NCBI GenBank assembly: GCA_045542595.1
Contig: JAZQLI010000040.1
Location: 1-64,000, forward strand
Direction: 5' to 3'
Origin: Scatosoma sp045542595
GTDB lineage: Bacteria > Bacillota > Clostridia > Christensenellales > Borkfalkiaceae
Length of the DNA stretch: 64,000 nucleotides
A model generated the notes under the pieces. It had not been told where the DNA came from. It did no database searches and saw only the letters and a list, made by a program, of their open reading frames with translations. Positions 1 to 8,475 of this stretch are shown piece by piece. Position numbers and translations under genes: made by a program. Within the stretch, counting starts at the first letter, position 1, and the number at the start of each line of letters is the position of its first letter.

Positions 1-2
1 CG

Positions 3-782
3 GTAGACGGCGTAAAGTTCGACGGCGGCGAAGCGGAAGGCTTTGATCTTACGCTCGGAAGCGGTCAGTTTATCCCCGGGTTTGAAGATCAAGTCGTGGG
101 TATGAACATCGGCGAAAGCAAGGACGTAAACGTTACCTTCCCCGAAAACTATCAAGCGGAAAATCTCAAAGGCAAAGCGGCGGTATTTGCGGTGAAACTC
201 AACTCTTTGCAAGGCAAAGAACTTCCCGAGCTTACCGACGAGTTCATTAAAGACGCAACGGGCAGCGAAAGCGTAGAGGCTTATAAAGCAAAGACGAAAG
301 AACGTTTGGAAAACGCGGCGAAACGTCGCGCAAACGACGCTACGGAAAACAGCATCTTAGAAGAGATCGCAAAGAACGCGGAAGTGGAAATTCCCCAAGC
401 AATGATCGAAAGAGAAATTGATTCGCTTATTCAAAAATTCGAATATCAGCTTATGTACCAAGGCTTGAAGCTTAAAGATTATCTTGATTTCTTGAAGGTT
501 ACGGAAGCAGATTTTAGAAAGAACTACGAAGAAAGCGCGAAAAAGAACGTTTTAAATCAACTGGTTATTTCGCAGCTTATCAAAGACGAAAAAATCGAAG
601 CAACCGACGAAGAAGTGGACGCAAAAATCGCGGAACAAGCGGCTTCGGTTTCCAAGGAAACAGAAGAATACAAGAAAGGTATGGATCCCCGTCAATTCGA
701 TTATATCCGCAGCGATATCGTCATCACGAAACTTTTCGCTACGCTGAAAGCAAACAACGAAATGGAAGTTGTAACCGACTAA
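3..782 (+). CDS. tig: trigger factor, C-terminal part (cut by window start)
   Basis: Ribosome-associated peptidyl-prolyl isomerase and chaperone that meets nascent chains at the tunnel exit. The frame is already open at the first bases of the window. Before the first internal Met (position 96) it reads the end of an FKBP-type PPIase domain (GSGQFIPGFEDQVVGM), followed by the helical C-terminal substrate-binding domain rich in Lys, Glu and Ala. The ribosome-binding N-terminal domain lies outside the window. It ends 31 bp before clpP, so tig-clpP-clpX form the gene order usual in Bacillota. Identity is secure from the PPIase signature, the helical arm and the neighbours. Confidence 0.95.
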   Translation, partial: VDGVKFDGGEAEGFDLTLGSGQFIPGFEDQVVGMNIGESKDVNVTFPENYQAENLKGKAAVFAVKLNSLQGKELPELTDEFIKDATGSESVEAYKAKTKERLENAAKRRANDATENSILEEIAKNAEVEIPQAMIEREIDSLIQKFEYQLMYQGLKLKDYLDFLKVTEADFRKNYEESAKKNVLNQLVISQLIKDEKIEATDEEVDAKIAEQAASVSKETEEYKKGMDPRQFDYIRSDIVITKLFATLKANNEMEVVTD

Positions 783-813
783 GCCCTTTCATTAAAATAA
801 CAAGGAAACCATT

Positions 814-1407
814 ATGAACGAAAAAAACGTCCTTATCCCCTACGTTGTAGAACGCACGTCTTCGGGCGAGCGCACGTATGATTTATATTCGAGATTATTA
901 GACGATAGAATTATCTTTTTAAGCGGTGAAATCAACGACGCCGTGGCAAACACCGTCGTTGCACAGCTTATTTATCTCGAAGGTAAAGACCCTACGAAAG
1001 ATACCAGCTTGTACATCAACTCCCCTGGCGGCAGTGTTTCGGCAGGTATGGCTATTTACGATACAATGAACTATATCAAGTGCGACGTATCCACCATTTG
1101 TATCGGTTTGGCGGCGTCGATGGGTGCATTCTTGCTTTCCAGCGGTGCGCGCGGTAAACGTTTTGCTTTGCCTAATTCTGAAATTATGATTCACCAACCC
1201 TTAGGCGGAGCGCAAGGGCAAGCGAGCGACATTAAAATTCAAGCGGAGCACATTCTCCGTACGAAAGCGAAGCTCAACCGTATCCTTTCCGAAAACACGG
1301 GTAGAGATATTTCGGTTATCGAACGGGATACCGACCGCGACAATTATATGTCGGCGGACGAAGCGCGCGCTTACGGCTTGATTGACAAGGTGTTCGTAAG
1401 AAGATAA
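814..1407 (+). CDS. clpP: ATP-dependent Clp protease proteolytic subunit
   Basis: Serine peptidase that forms the tetradecameric degradation chamber used with ClpX or another Clp ATPase. The 197 residues match the normal family length. The triad is visible: Ser102 in GLAASMGAFLLSSG, His127 in EIMIHQPLGG, and Asp at about 176 in the DTDRDN stretch. The oligomerisation and substrate segment SLYINSPGGSVSAGMAIYD is intact. The ATG is preceded by an AAGGAAA ribosome binding site. It lies between tig and clpX and is followed by its own terminator, so clpX is probably also transcribed separately. Confidence 0.98.
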   Translation: MNEKNVLIPYVVERTSSGERTYDLYSRLLDDRIIFLSGEINDAVANTVVAQLIYLEGKDPTKDTSLYINSPGGSVSAGMAIYDTMNYIKCDVSTICIGLAASMGAFLLSSGARGKRFALPNSEIMIHQPLGGAQGQASDIKIQAEHILRTKAKLNRILSENTGRDISVIERDTDRDNYMSADEARAYGLIDKVFVRR

Positions 1408-1435
1408 ACGCGATAAATTCGGTTTTTACAAACAA

Positions 1436-1471
1436 CGCGCAAAGCTTTTATAAAGTTTTGCGCGGTATTTT
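1436..1471 (+). terminator. Rho-independent terminator after clpP
   Basis: A long hairpin (CGCGCAAAG paired with TTTTGCGCG, extended inward by CTTT/AAAG) is followed by a short T-rich run. It separates the tig-clpP transcript from clpX. Confidence 0.75.
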
Positions 1472-1594
1472 TCCAAAACGGCTTTAATTTCGTACGTTTG
1501 GGGTATAAATATATACGTAGTTTGTAAAACACGGGTATGCACAAACGTTTTTCCCTTTTGCATACCATTTATAAATAAGTAACGGAGTAACTGT

Positions 1595-2836
1595 ATGTCA
1601 AACAGAAATCAACATTGTTCCTTTTGCGGTAAATCGAAAGAAGACGCACGCAAACTGATTACCGGCCCCGACGGCGCTTGTATCTGCGACGAGTGTGTGG
1701 AAATTTGCAAGTCGATGGTGGACGAAATGGACCATCAAACCGCGCCGCAAAAAGACGTTCCTTTGAAAAAACCTGCGGAAATTAAGGCGGAACTCGACCA
1801 GTATATCGTTGGGCAAGATAAGGCAAAACGCGTGCTTTCCGTAGCCGTTTATAACCATTATAAACGTATTAACGCCGCCGCAAAATCGGGCAAGAAAGAC
1901 GACGACGGCGTGGAAATTGAAAAGAGTAACGTATTACTACTCGGCCCTACGGGCAGCGGTAAAACGTTGCTTGCGCGTACGCTTGCAAAAATACTCAACG
2001 TGCCCTTTGCTACCAGCGACGCAACGACGCTTACCGAAGCGGGGTACGTCGGCGAAGACGTGGAAAATATCCTTTTAAAGCTTATTCAAAACGCCGATTA
2101 CGACGTGGAACGCGCCCAAAGGGGTATCATTTATATCGACGAAATTGATAAAATTGCACGCAAGGGCGAAAACGTTTCTATCACACGCGACGTTTCGGGC
2201 GAAGGCGTACAACAAGCCCTTTTAAAAATTATCGAAAGCACAACGGCAAACGTACCACCCCAAGGCGGCAGAAAACATCCCAATCAAGAATGTTTGCGTT
2301 TGGATACCACAAATATCTTATTCATTTGTGGCGGCGCGTTCGTCGGTTTGGATAAAATTGTTTCATCCCGTAAAGACGATACTACACTCGGCTTCGGCGG
2401 CAAAGTCCGTTTGGGCGCAAACGAAGCGGATTACTCCGTTTTAGACGACGTAAAACCGCAAGATTTAACTAAGTTTGGGCTTATCCCCGAATTCGTTGGA
2501 AGATTGCCTATCGTAGTCAACCTTGACCCGTTGGGCGAAGACGCGCTTGTAAAAATTCTTACCGAACCGAAAAACGCCATTATCAAGCAATATCAAAAAC
2601 TTATCGGCTTCGACGGCGTGAAGTTGACGGTGCAAGACGAAGCAGTTCGCGAAATTGCGCAAACGGCTATCCGTTTAAAGACGGGCGCGCGCGGCTTGAG
2701 AACGATTATTGAAAGCGTGATGACGGAAGTAATGTATAAAATTCCTTCGGAAACGAACGTGGAAGAAGTAGTTATCACAAAGGAATGTTTAACCGACGGC
2801 GCTATGCCCAAGTTGGTGTATAAACAATCCGCTTAA
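1595..2836 (+). CDS. clpX: ATP-dependent Clp protease ATP-binding subunit ClpX
   Basis: AAA+ unfoldase that recognises tagged substrates and feeds them to ClpP. At 413 residues it has the full architecture. An N-terminal C4 zinc-binding domain uses Cys8, Cys11, Cys31 and Cys34. The Walker A GPTGSGKT is at 117-124, Walker B IIYIDEID at about 178-185, and the pore-region GGRKHP motif and the sensor-2 GARGLR motif follow. A conserved ClpP-docking region precedes the small C-terminal AAA domain. The ATG has the ribosome binding site AACGGAG upstream. A strong bidirectional terminator follows 15 bp after the stop. Confidence 0.98.
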   Translation: MSNRNQHCSFCGKSKEDARKLITGPDGACICDECVEICKSMVDEMDHQTAPQKDVPLKKPAEIKAELDQYIVGQDKAKRVLSVAVYNHYKRINAAAKSGKKDDDGVEIEKSNVLLLGPTGSGKTLLARTLAKILNVPFATSDATTLTEAGYVGEDVENILLKLIQNADYDVERAQRGIIYIDEIDKIARKGENVSITRDVSGEGVQQALLKIIESTTANVPPQGGRKHPNQECLRLDTTNILFICGGAFVGLDKIVSSRKDDTTLGFGGKVRLGANEADYSVLDDVKPQDLTKFGLIPEFVGRLPIVVNLDPLGEDALVKILTEPKNAIIKQYQKLIGFDGVKLTVQDEAVREIAQTAIRLKTGARGLRTIIESVMTEVMYKIPSETNVEEVVITKECLTDGAMPKLVYKQSA

Positions 2837-2850
2837 AAGCAAAAAGAAAA

Positions 2851-2881
2851 ACGGCTTACTCGCTTGAGTAAGCCGTTTTTT
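2851..2881. terminator. bidirectional terminator between clpX and the SGNH hydrolase gene
   Basis: An 11 bp perfect stem (ACGGCTTACTC with its complement) has a GCTT loop, a T run on the right and an A run on the left. It can therefore end transcription from both convergent genes. Confidence 0.9.
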
Positions 2882-2898
2882 GTCGTCCTTTTTCCTTC

Positions 2899-3579
2899 TT
2901 ACGAAGCAAAACGCTTTAACGCGCCGAAAATACATTCGTGTCCCAACGCGTTGGGATGAATTCCGTCGCGGCAAATCATTGATTCAAACTCGTTCGTATC
3001 CAAAAATTCTTTACGTAAATCGATAACGCGCACACCTTCAGCGTACGAATTTTTCAAAATTTCGTTATTGAACATTTCTTGGTGGCGGTGTATGGTATTG
3101 ACGTCGCCCTTAAAAAATTGTAATACCTTTTCGCCGTCGCTAACGCGGTTGATAACGTTTTCAAAATACAGCGAACTGCTAATGGGCACTATCGTACAAA
3201 CGATAGGCTTTACACCTGCCGCTTTAAACTTTTGCAATACCGATTTATAAAGCGCGGAAAATTCTTCTACGCGTGTTTTAGGGTAGTGCTGTTCACAAGG
3301 GGAAAGGGCAACCGACTTCCAATCGAAATCGGCGTCGTTTCCGCCAAGTTCTAACACTGCCACGTTATCCTTGCTAGAATCTAAATTTTGAATATACGTG
3401 TCAATAACCCCCCGTTCTACTAATCTTTTCAAAGATTGTCCGTACGTAGAACGGTTATCAATTTGAATACCGCGCCAATCTTCAAAAAGATGTACCGCGT
3501 TATTTTTAAGCACTTCTATTTTTCCGCCGTCGGTAAAAACACCTTTCCCAATGGAATCCCCAAATACGGTTACGTTCAT
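2899..3579 (-). CDS. SGNH/GDSL-family hydrolase
   Basis: Probable esterase or acyl hydrolase of the SGNH fold. The blocks are in the expected order: block I VFGDSIGKG near the N-terminus with the nucleophile Ser, block II Gly near SYGQSLKRL, block III LELGGND, and block V DGIHPNALGH with the Asp-His pair. There is no signal peptide, so it should act in the cytoplasm; the physiological substrate is unknown. Its ribosome binding site is a strong AAGGAGG just before the ATG. It is a single gene, convergent with clpX. Confidence 0.85.
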   Translation of the reverse strand: MNVTVFGDSIGKGVFTDGGKIEVLKNNAVHLFEDWRGIQIDNRSTYGQSLKRLVERGVIDTYIQNLDSSKDNVAVLELGGNDADFDWKSVALSPCEQHYPKTRVEEFSALYKSVLQKFKAAGVKPIVCTIVPISSSLYFENVINRVSDGEKVLQFFKGDVNTIHRHQEMFNNEILKNSYAEGVRVIDLRKEFLDTNEFESMICRDGIHPNALGHECIFGALKRFAS

Positions 3580-3712
3580 AGTTGACCTCCTTGCAAACGT
3601 ACGCCTTGGTTACGTTTACAATATCATTTTACCCCATTCCATAAAAAATCGCAACCTACTGCTTTTATTTTTCGTTCTCCTAAAATTTTTTCGTCAGTAG
3701 AGAATGTTGAAA

Positions 3713-3744
3713 CCCACTCTACTCACGGTAGAGTGGGCGTTTTT
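3713..3744 (+). terminator. orphan Rho-independent terminator
   Basis: A 10 bp stem CCCACTCTAC/GTAGAGTGGG with a 5 nt loop is followed by CGTTTTT. It reads in the plus direction, but no plus-strand gene precedes it. The SGNH gene upstream points the other way. It may end an antisense or small RNA arising in 3580-3712. Confidence 0.6.
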
Positions 3745-3802
3745 CAAAGCTTTTTTAATGATTTTTGCATTAAAAACGGGCAAAATAGCGTTTTGCGCAA
3801 AC

Positions 3803-3834
3803 AAAAACGGCTCGCTGATAGGCGAGCCGTTTTT
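3803..3834. terminator. terminator downstream of the DUF3267 gene
   Basis: The 13 bp arms AAAAACGGCTCGC/GCGAGCCGTTTTT around a 6 nt loop lie 10 bp past the stop of the minus-strand gene. The sequence is symmetric enough to work in both directions. Confidence 0.85.
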
Positions 3835-3843
3835 ACGTAAATT

Positions 3844-4458
3844 TTATTCTTTTTCATATATCCATTGTTCAGGACCGGTATCGCGAAGCAACACGCTTTT
3901 ATCCTTATATTTAAAAATAAGCAAACCAAACATAAACAAATCGCCGCTGCAACCGCCCCAGTGCATACCTAATAAAAGCCCGAACAACAGGTACAGCGGT
4001 GTATTGACAAACGCAAACACAATGGTAAGCGGCACAAACACAAGCGTAAACACTACAAACGGTGCCATCAACGCATAAATTGCCGTTTTTCTCGTTACGT
4101 ACGCTTCAGGCACGCCGCAAAAGGCGCAGCTCCAGCTTAAACCAAACGTCAATTTCCTTTTCGTCATACACTTATACACAACGCCGTGCACAAGTTCGTG
4201 CAAGACCATATATAACGCCATACTGCCAAACAGCACCGCCATATACAATAAATACGTGCCCATAAACGGTAAAAAGTCTAAATCGAATAGCGCTTGGATA
4301 AAACTCCAATCTGCTGTAGGAATAACGACGGCGAGTACGGCAATCAGTACCAAAAACGCAACTCCGTTAAAAATCAAGCCCGTCTTTTTCTTTCGCGCGT
4401 CGATATGATACACTTGTTTATATAAAGGGGGCAGTTCGTCGTAGCAATTTGTTTGCAT
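3844..4458 (-). CDS. DUF3267-type membrane zinc metalloprotease
   Basis: Four or so hydrophobic segments surround an HELVHG (HExxH) motif at about residue 87, which sits inside a membrane helix after MALYMVLHE. This layout is typical of the DUF3267 family of predicted intramembrane zincins. Length (204 aa) fits. It is the downstream gene of a possible operon with rng, 42 bp after it on the same strand. The function of the family is not established. Sites of zinc binding beyond the HExxH pair are not obvious; a later GMHWGG could contribute. Confidence 0.75.
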   Translation of the reverse strand: MQTNCYDELPPLYKQVYHIDARKKKTGLIFNGVAFLVLIAVLAVVIPTADWSFIQALFDLDFLPFMGTYLLYMAVLFGSMALYMVLHELVHGVVYKCMTKRKLTFGLSWSCAFCGVPEAYVTRKTAIYALMAPFVVFTLVFVPLTIVFAFVNTPLYLLFGLLLGMHWGGCSGDLFMFGLLIFKYKDKSVLLRDTGPEQWIYEKE

Positions 4459-4500
4459 ACTATATTCTCCTTTGTTTCAGCTCGTACACGGTAGCCCCGT

Positions 4501-6006
4501 TTACGATAATATTTGTGCCTTTTCAGGTAAATTTGCCACTTCGCCTTTCTCTCCGCGAATAAAGAAATAATCTTCCTTATACGTTTTATGGGGAATAAAG
4601 TATATCTTCTTTCCCTTCCAACGGCCTTGCATTTCTTTGGCAAACACGCCTTCAGATACAATTTTATTTAATATCCGTTCGTTCACTTCCACCACGGCGC
4701 ACGCGTTTCCGTCGGCAAAACAATCGAGTAGCTTTGCGCGTAAACGAGTAAGCACGAAAATATCGTCGGGAACGTGTCCTTTGCCTTTACAGTGCTGACA
4801 GGGTTTTACAAGATAGGAGAGCACGGCGTTTCCCACTCGTTTTCTCGTAAATTGCGTCAAGCAAAGCTCACTCATAGGCAATACGTTACACTTGGCTTTA
4901 TCCAAAGCAAGATGTTTTTTCAATTCTTCCGTTACTTTAAGGCGGTGTTCTTCTTCCGCCATATCGATAAAATCGACTACGACAATACCGCCGATATTAC
5001 GCAAACGTACCTGCCGCGCAATTTCCGCGGCAGCTTCTAAATTAACCGCAAACACCGTTTCTTCCAAACTTTTATCGCCCACGAAGCTGCCCGTGTTGAC
5101 GTCGATAACCGTCATCGCTTCCGTATGCTCGATAACGATAGAGCCGCCGCCTGCAAGCGCTACCGACGGCAGCGCGATATCGTATACCAGCGGCATAATG
5201 CCGTACTGACGCATCATCGAGCGTTCGCCCGTGTATTTTATAAGCTTTTCTTCGGATACGTCGTCGCGGAGTTTGACAAGCGCTAGCAGCCGTTGATAGA
5301 GTTCTTCATCGCCCACGTGAATGGCAAAAATATCGTCGCCAAAACAATCGCGCAGCATACGTACGGGTAAGTCTTCGTCTTCGTACAGCACCGTGCCCAC
5401 GGGCGCGTCCTTTGCCGTTTCCAGCATTTGCGCGTACAGTTTTTTCAAATACTCCGCTTCTTTTTTCAGCTGTGCTTCCGTAGCAAACGGCGCTTGCGTA
5501 CGCACGATAAACCCTTCGGTGTCGCCACTACGCATCTCTTCCGCTATTTTCAACAGTTTTTCCCGTTGGGCTACGTCGGTAATTCTTCTAGAAATCCCTA
5601 AAAAGTCGGTAATCGGTAAATAAATCATACGTCTACCCACAAACGAAAGGTGGGTGGTTACCTTCGCGCCCTTACTGCCGCGCGGCGGTTTGGTTACCTG
5701 TACCAAAATTTCGTCGCCTGCCTGTAAGCAAAGGGGCTTTAAGTTGGTCTTTACCGACGTGCCGTCGTATTTCGTGTAATCGGTATACGATTCTTCCAAA
5801 GAAAGATAGCAGTTTTTTTCCAGCCCGCACGATATAAACGCGGCGTTCATACCCGTATGCACGTTGGCTACCTTTCCCTTATAAATATTGCCTACAATTT
5901 GTCCGCTTTCTTCCCGTTCCGCGGCGAATTCCATAAGCGTCCCGTCTTCTACGATGGCGGCAAATTGATGTGCGCAATATCTGTCAAAAAACAATTCTTT
6001 TTTCAT
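4501..6006 (-). CDS. rng: ribonuclease E/G family endoribonuclease (RNase G-type)
   Basis: Single-strand-specific endonuclease for RNA processing and turnover. The 501 residues show an S1-type RNA-binding domain (about 35-125). The RNase E/G catalytic domain follows, with Asp302 in VIDVNTGSFVGDK and Asp345/348 in VVVDFIDM as Mg2+ ligands. The zinc-link motif CQHCKGKG is at 403-410. The long C-terminal scaffold of Escherichia coli RNase E is absent, so it is RNase G-like. It lies 122 bp below the SpoIVFB-like gene and has its own promoter. In many relatives rng sits next to rplU; here rplU is not adjacent. Confidence 0.95.
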   Translation of the reverse strand: MKKELFFDRYCAHQFAAIVEDGTLMEFAAEREESGQIVGNIYKGKVANVHTGMNAAFISCGLEKNCYLSLEESYTDYTKYDGTSVKTNLKPLCLQAGDEILVQVTKPPRGSKGAKVTTHLSFVGRRMIYLPITDFLGISRRITDVAQREKLLKIAEEMRSGDTEGFIVRTQAPFATEAQLKKEAEYLKKLYAQMLETAKDAPVGTVLYEDEDLPVRMLRDCFGDDIFAIHVGDEELYQRLLALVKLRDDVSEEKLIKYTGERSMMRQYGIMPLVYDIALPSVALAGGGSIVIEHTEAMTVIDVNTGSFVGDKSLEETVFAVNLEAAAEIARQVRLRNIGGIVVVDFIDMAEEEHRLKVTEELKKHLALDKAKCNVLPMSELCLTQFTRKRVGNAVLSYLVKPCQHCKGKGHVPDDIFVLTRLRAKLLDCFADGNACAVVEVNERILNKIVSEGVFAKEMQGRWKGKKIYFIPHKTYKEDYFFIRGEKGEVANLPEKAQILS

Positions 6007-6073
6007 TTTATTTTTCCGTTTTTCTTTCTTGCCGCAGTATATTCGTGCACTCGCCGCGTCAGGTTCGTTTTAT

Positions 6074-6102
6074 AGTATAACACACTCGTTGTTTTTTGGC
6101 AA
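6074..6102 (-). promoter_or_regulatory. promoter for rng
   Basis: On the minus strand, TTGCCA and TATACT are separated by 17 bp, about 70 bp above the rng ATG. This is close to the vegetative sigma-A consensus. Confidence 0.7.
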
Positions 6103-6128
6103 CAAATTTTACTTTTCTTTTGTAACTT

Positions 6129-7109
6129 TTACTCGTTTTTAAGTGATTTTTCCGCAAAAATCGAGTTTTTTTGTATGTTTTTCTTCTTTTTTAAAAAGAT
6201 TGCCCCCAGCGTATCGTATGGTGTTTCCGCTTGTAAAAACCAAGAAGAAAGGTCGTTTTGCGATAAATTGAACAGGTGCTTTTCGTTCGCGTCGTACACT
6301 TCCAAAACCAAATATTCGCCGCGCACGATATACGATAAAACGTCTTTGATAAAACTCCCTTCCCAAACGGCAACTCTACGGATAGGCAACCCTTTTTTTA
6401 AGATATCTCTACAGGAAAAATCCATACGCTCGTACACGGCTTGCTTTTCTTTTCCCAACGCGCCAAACGGTAAAAATACCGCCATCGTCAAAAGGGAATA
6501 GTTAAATCTTCCACAAACCAAGCATACGATAAACGCCGTCAAAAACAATGCGGAAAACAGCAAACTGCAAGCCCTGCAAACGTTTTGCGCCTGCCTTGCC
6601 GCCAAACGGGGGTTACCGTGCTTTTTTAAAAACACTCTCGATAGCGCGCCGCGTAAAATTCTACCGCCGTCCAAAGGATAGGCAGGCAAAAGATTGACAA
6701 ACGCGATGGCAAGAGACGCGTAAAAAGCCGTATCGGTGAATGCGTACACGGTAGGGGCAAACCACCACACCGCACCAAAAAACGCCGCCGTACAAAGATT
6801 GCAAAGCGGACCTGCCACCGCAACGGAAATTTCATCTTTAAAAGTAAGCCCTTCCAAATCCCCTTCAATTATCGCGCCGTAAGGCATCAATACTACGGCA
6901 TTTAAAGCGTAGCCGCGTTTTGCCGCGGCGAACGCGTGTGCGCATTCGTGCTGTAACGCCACCAAACAACTGATGACGAACAACAATAAATCGCCCGTGA
7001 ACGCGTAGATAATACCCGTCAGCCAAAACAAAGGATGTAGCCGCACGAAAAAACGGCGGTGCTTTTTCCGCCGTTCGTTTTCCCTTTTTTTAAGCCGTGT
7101 TTTACTCAC
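6129..7109 (-). CDS. M50-family intramembrane metalloprotease, SpoIVFB-like
   Basis: Site-2-protease-type membrane peptidase. The zinc motif HECAH falls in the second hydrophobic segment, and the third ligand is in NLLPAYPLDGGR, both hallmarks of M50. In Bacillus, SpoIVFB cleaves pro-sigma-K in the mother cell. A soluble C-terminal part follows the membrane core, as in SpoIVFB. I chose the GTG start at 7109, which overlaps the stop of the upstream gene by 8 bp; a TTG at 7148 would give 13 more residues. The upstream gene looks like a SpoIVFA partner, which supports the SpoIVFB reading over a generic M50 protease. Confidence 0.8.
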   Translation of the reverse strand: MSKTRLKKRENERRKKHRRFFVRLHPLFWLTGIIYAFTGDLLLFVISCLVALQHECAHAFAAAKRGYALNAVVLMPYGAIIEGDLEGLTFKDEISVAVAGPLCNLCTAAFFGAVWWFAPTVYAFTDTAFYASLAIAFVNLLPAYPLDGGRILRGALSRVFLKKHGNPRLAARQAQNVCRACSLLFSALFLTAFIVCLVCGRFNYSLLTMAVFLPFGALGKEKQAVYERMDFSCRDILKKGLPIRRVAVWEGSFIKDVLSYIVRGEYLVLEVYDANEKHLFNLSQNDLSSWFLQAETPYDTLGAIFLKKKKNIQKNSIFAEKSLKNE

Positions 7110-8037
7110 TTTGCACCCAAGCAAGGCAGTTTTCTTCCGTGATTTCAAAACAGTTTAATAAAACCCCTTCCGAATACATAGTAACCTGCACTTCCCCTTC
7201 GCCGTCCGAATAGCCAACAGGCACGTTTGCCTTTACTTCGTCGCCCACGGCGTAATATACGCATTGTAAGCCCTTAATAACCCCCGAAAACGAATCGGAG
7301 TGCGCCACGCGTATCGTATACGTACCGTCCGCATTTTGTTGTACCGCACTTATAACGCCGTCCGCGGCAGGATATACGCAGCACTTTTCGGTAAACGTTA
7401 AAATTCCCGTAGGGGAGAGTGTCATTTCCACTTCCGTAAAGTCGCTCACTACGCCCGTAAGCGTAAAATCGGAATACGTACGCGCGTCCGCTTGCGTAGA
7501 AGCTTGTGGAGTAGTCAACGTGCGGAAAAAGGTGTTTATTGCGCTGCCGGGCATAAATACGTTGGTCAAAAATATCGCACCGCAAAGCGCGCACGCCGCC
7601 GCAAATTCTATACCCAAAGCCACGCGCACGCGCTTGGGAGTACGTTCTTCATTCAACGCATACCTGCCTACCCCGTTTGGAACGTCGTCGCCGTCAAACG
7701 CATATTCTTCGGCGTACAGTCTTGCCGCGTTTTTCTCTTCGGCGGAATACAGCCGCACGGTGTCGATACGTTCTTTTACGTCGTCGAATTCTAACCGACC
7801 TTCACTGTTGGCACTTTCGGCAAACAACGCGGCGTCGGCGGAAATTTTTTCTTGCGGCATTTCGTCTAATCTACCGTTGACGTGCGCAATTACCGTTTCC
7901 TTTAAGTCAGCGGTTTTGTTTTCGGTGAATTCCTGTTTGGGCGCGCGCGGCTTACGGCCGCGCTTTTTCTTGCGCTCGATATTCACGGTTGAAACGGGGA
8001 TTTCCAGCATTTCGGCGTATTCTATTTCTTGATTCAT
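7102..8037 (-). CDS. SpoIVFA-like membrane protein with degenerate LytM domain
   Basis: A 311-residue protein with a long charged N-terminal cytoplasmic part (including KKKRGRKPR), one membrane helix near 138-160 (FAAACALCGAIFLTNVFM), and an extracytoplasmic region. The C-terminal pattern of short strands (GVIKGLQCVYYAVGDEVKANVPVG) resembles a LytM/M23 fold lacking the zinc ligands. This is the architecture of SpoIVFA/SpoIIQ-type sporulation proteins. Translationally coupled to the M50 protease gene below it, it most likely anchors or inhibits that protease. Sequence similarity is weak, so the assignment rests mainly on topology and context. Confidence 0.6.
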   Translation of the reverse strand: MNQEIEYAEMLEIPVSTVNIERKKKRGRKPRAPKQEFTENKTADLKETVIAHVNGRLDEMPQEKISADAALFAESANSEGRLEFDDVKERIDTVRLYSAEEKNAARLYAEEYAFDGDDVPNGVGRYALNEERTPKRVRVALGIEFAAACALCGAIFLTNVFMPGSAINTFFRTLTTPQASTQADARTYSDFTLTGVVSDFTEVEMTLSPTGILTFTEKCCVYPAADGVISAVQQNADGTYTIRVAHSDSFSGVIKGLQCVYYAVGDEVKANVPVGYSDGEGEVQVTMYSEGVLLNCFEITEENCLAWVQSE

Positions 8038-8140
8038 AACTAATTCTCCTTGCCTTGCTTTTTTGCTCTATCCTATCGTATGAGCGCACTTTTACAAATA
8101 GAACGCCGCTTCGCAGAAAAAGAGAGAAAGTTTTTGTCGA

Positions 8141-8180
8141 AAAAAATACCGCCGAGCAAACGTACGTCCGCCCGACGGTA
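8141..8180 (-). terminator. terminator after the sigma factor / small membrane protein pair
   Basis: On the minus strand, an 11 bp stem (TACCGTCGGGC with GCTCGGCGGTA, two wobble pairs) is followed by a run of seven T. It lies just beyond the 93-residue gene. Confidence 0.75.
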
Positions 8181-8193
8181 TCGTGATATGTCG

Positions 8194-8475
8194 TTATATT
8201 GTGTGCAGAAAAACGCCGCTTTCTTCGTTGGGCCTTTCTTCGTTGGGCGCGGTGGACGAATCGTCCTCAAAATGCTCCCATACTCTTTCAATCGGCTCGA
8301 ACAAAGGAGCTATGGAAGCGCGCCCTGTGGCAAATGCAAAAGATAGGGGAACAATAAGCACTGCCAAACACGACAGCACGCCGCGCTTTACCTGTTTTTT
8401 CGCACGTTTTTCCCTTTCCGTGCGCTTTTCTATGCCTTCAAATATTTCCTTGGAAAGTTGTTTACAGTCCTTCAT
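8194..8475 (-). CDS. small single-pass membrane protein, putative sigma-factor partner
   Basis: A 93-residue protein with a very basic N-terminal half (KRTEREKRAKKQVKRG), one membrane helix (VLSCLAVLIVPLSFAFATG, about 33-51) and a short acidic tail. Its start overlaps the end of the ECF sigma gene by 14 bp, so the two are translationally coupled. The position is that of an anti-sigma factor, but no zinc anti-sigma motif (HxxxCxxC) or other known anti-sigma domain is visible. It could tether or modulate the sigma factor; that role is inferred from context only. Confidence 0.55.
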   Translation of the reverse strand: MKDCKQLSKEIFEGIEKRTEREKRAKKQVKRGVLSCLAVLIVPLSFAFATGRASIAPLFEPIERVWEHFEDDSSTAPNEERPNEESGVFLHTI

